Below, piece after piece: positions 63,925-64,000 of a stretch of DNA of 64,000 nucleotides. This DNA is from JADGQM01 sp964441945 (GTDB lineage: Bacteria; Desulfobacterota; Syntrophobacteria; Syntrophobacterales; Syntrophobacteraceae): the NCBI GenBank assembly GCA_964441945.1, contig CAYTWB010000005.1, positions 44,341 through 108,340 on the forward strand, in the 5' to 3' direction. Each line of letters starts with the position of its first letter. Within the stretch, counting starts at the first letter, position 1. The position numbers were made by a program, and so were the translations under genes. The notes beneath the pieces were generated by a model. It was not told the DNA's origin. It worked only from the letters and a program-made list of their open reading frames with translations, and did no database searches.

Positions 63925-64000
63925 GGGCGACTAGCTCAGTGGATAGAGCGTTGGTCTCCGGAACCAAAGGTCCCGGGTTCAATTCCCGGGTCGCCCTCCA
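63925..64000 (+). tRNA. tRNA-Arg (anticodon CCG)
   Basis: A full cloverleaf: acceptor GGGCGAC/GTCGCCC, D arm GCTCAGTGGATAGAGC, anticodon stem TTGGT/ACCAA with loop CTCCGGA (anticodon CCG, reads CGG), variable AGGTC, T arm CCGGG-TTCAATT-CCCGG, and encoded CCA at 63998-64000, where the window ends. Confidence 0.96.

Overview
The window reads like a piece of chromosome from an anaerobic member of the former Deltaproteobacteria (Desulfobacterota), probably a sulfate reducer or syntroph of the Syntrophobacter type. This is inferred from gene content: the rpsF-rpsR-DUF2232-rplI-dnaB order, a cluster rich in 4Fe-4S proteins, an oxalate/formate-type antiporter beside a Cam-type gamma carbonic anhydrase, many two-component and partner-switching proteins, and a cobalamin-riboswitch-controlled radical-SAM peptide locus. 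No rRNA operon or CRISPR array was seen. One tRNA-Arg lies at the right edge.

Layout. 1-6021: a divergent pair, an Hpt protein (cut by the edge) and a six-PAS hybrid histidine kinase whose first PAS looks like the heme PAS of FixL, then a DUF4301 protein. 6044-12385 (minus strand): a P-type ATPase, hflK-hflC, a Tim44-like membrane protein and an orphan HTH protein. 12841-17046: an NtrC-type regulator with its kinase and a double universal stress protein. 17179-30484 (minus): a long array, read right to left, of glycogen phosphorylase behind a good sigma-70 promoter, a two-repeat putative outer-membrane barrel, an RsbU-like/STAS/RsbW-like partner-switching set, a BcsA-like glycosyltransferase and four tandem DUF3131 paralogues. 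It looks like a signal-controlled extracellular glucan system that I cannot match to a described one. 30636-36277: a very large Lon-like AAA+ protease with an HExxH-bearing N-terminal region, behind a membrane sensor with a PP2C phosphatase output.

37449-43450 (minus): DUF6599, DUF362, a NapH/NapG-like fused ferredoxin, a TAT-exported aldo/keto reductase and an MBL-fold hydrolase, apparently a redox operon. 43589-50373 (minus): hflX, paaK, dnaB, rplI, DUF2232, rpsR, rpsF. 50654-58316: a decayed restriction island, in which the helicase-nuclease subunit carries two compensating frameshifts, a DUF4062/ATP-binding gene is split around a REP-associated tyrosine transposase with inverted REP hairpins, and the methyltransferase is intact. 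58556-60532: an OFA-family transporter and gamma carbonic anhydrase. 60569-62516: promoter, cobalamin riboswitch with terminator, a 37-residue peptide gene, a radical SAM/SPASM maturase and a terminator. 62640-64000: a flippase-like membrane protein and tRNA-Arg(CCG).

The strongest leads are the riboswitch-peptide-radical SAM locus, the Lon-like protein with HEIEH, and the glgP/barrel/partner-switch/GT2/DUF3131x4 array. Starts were chosen from Shine-Dalgarno-like sequence and family fit and are stated where they matter. All family names are assigned from remembered motifs, without a database search.
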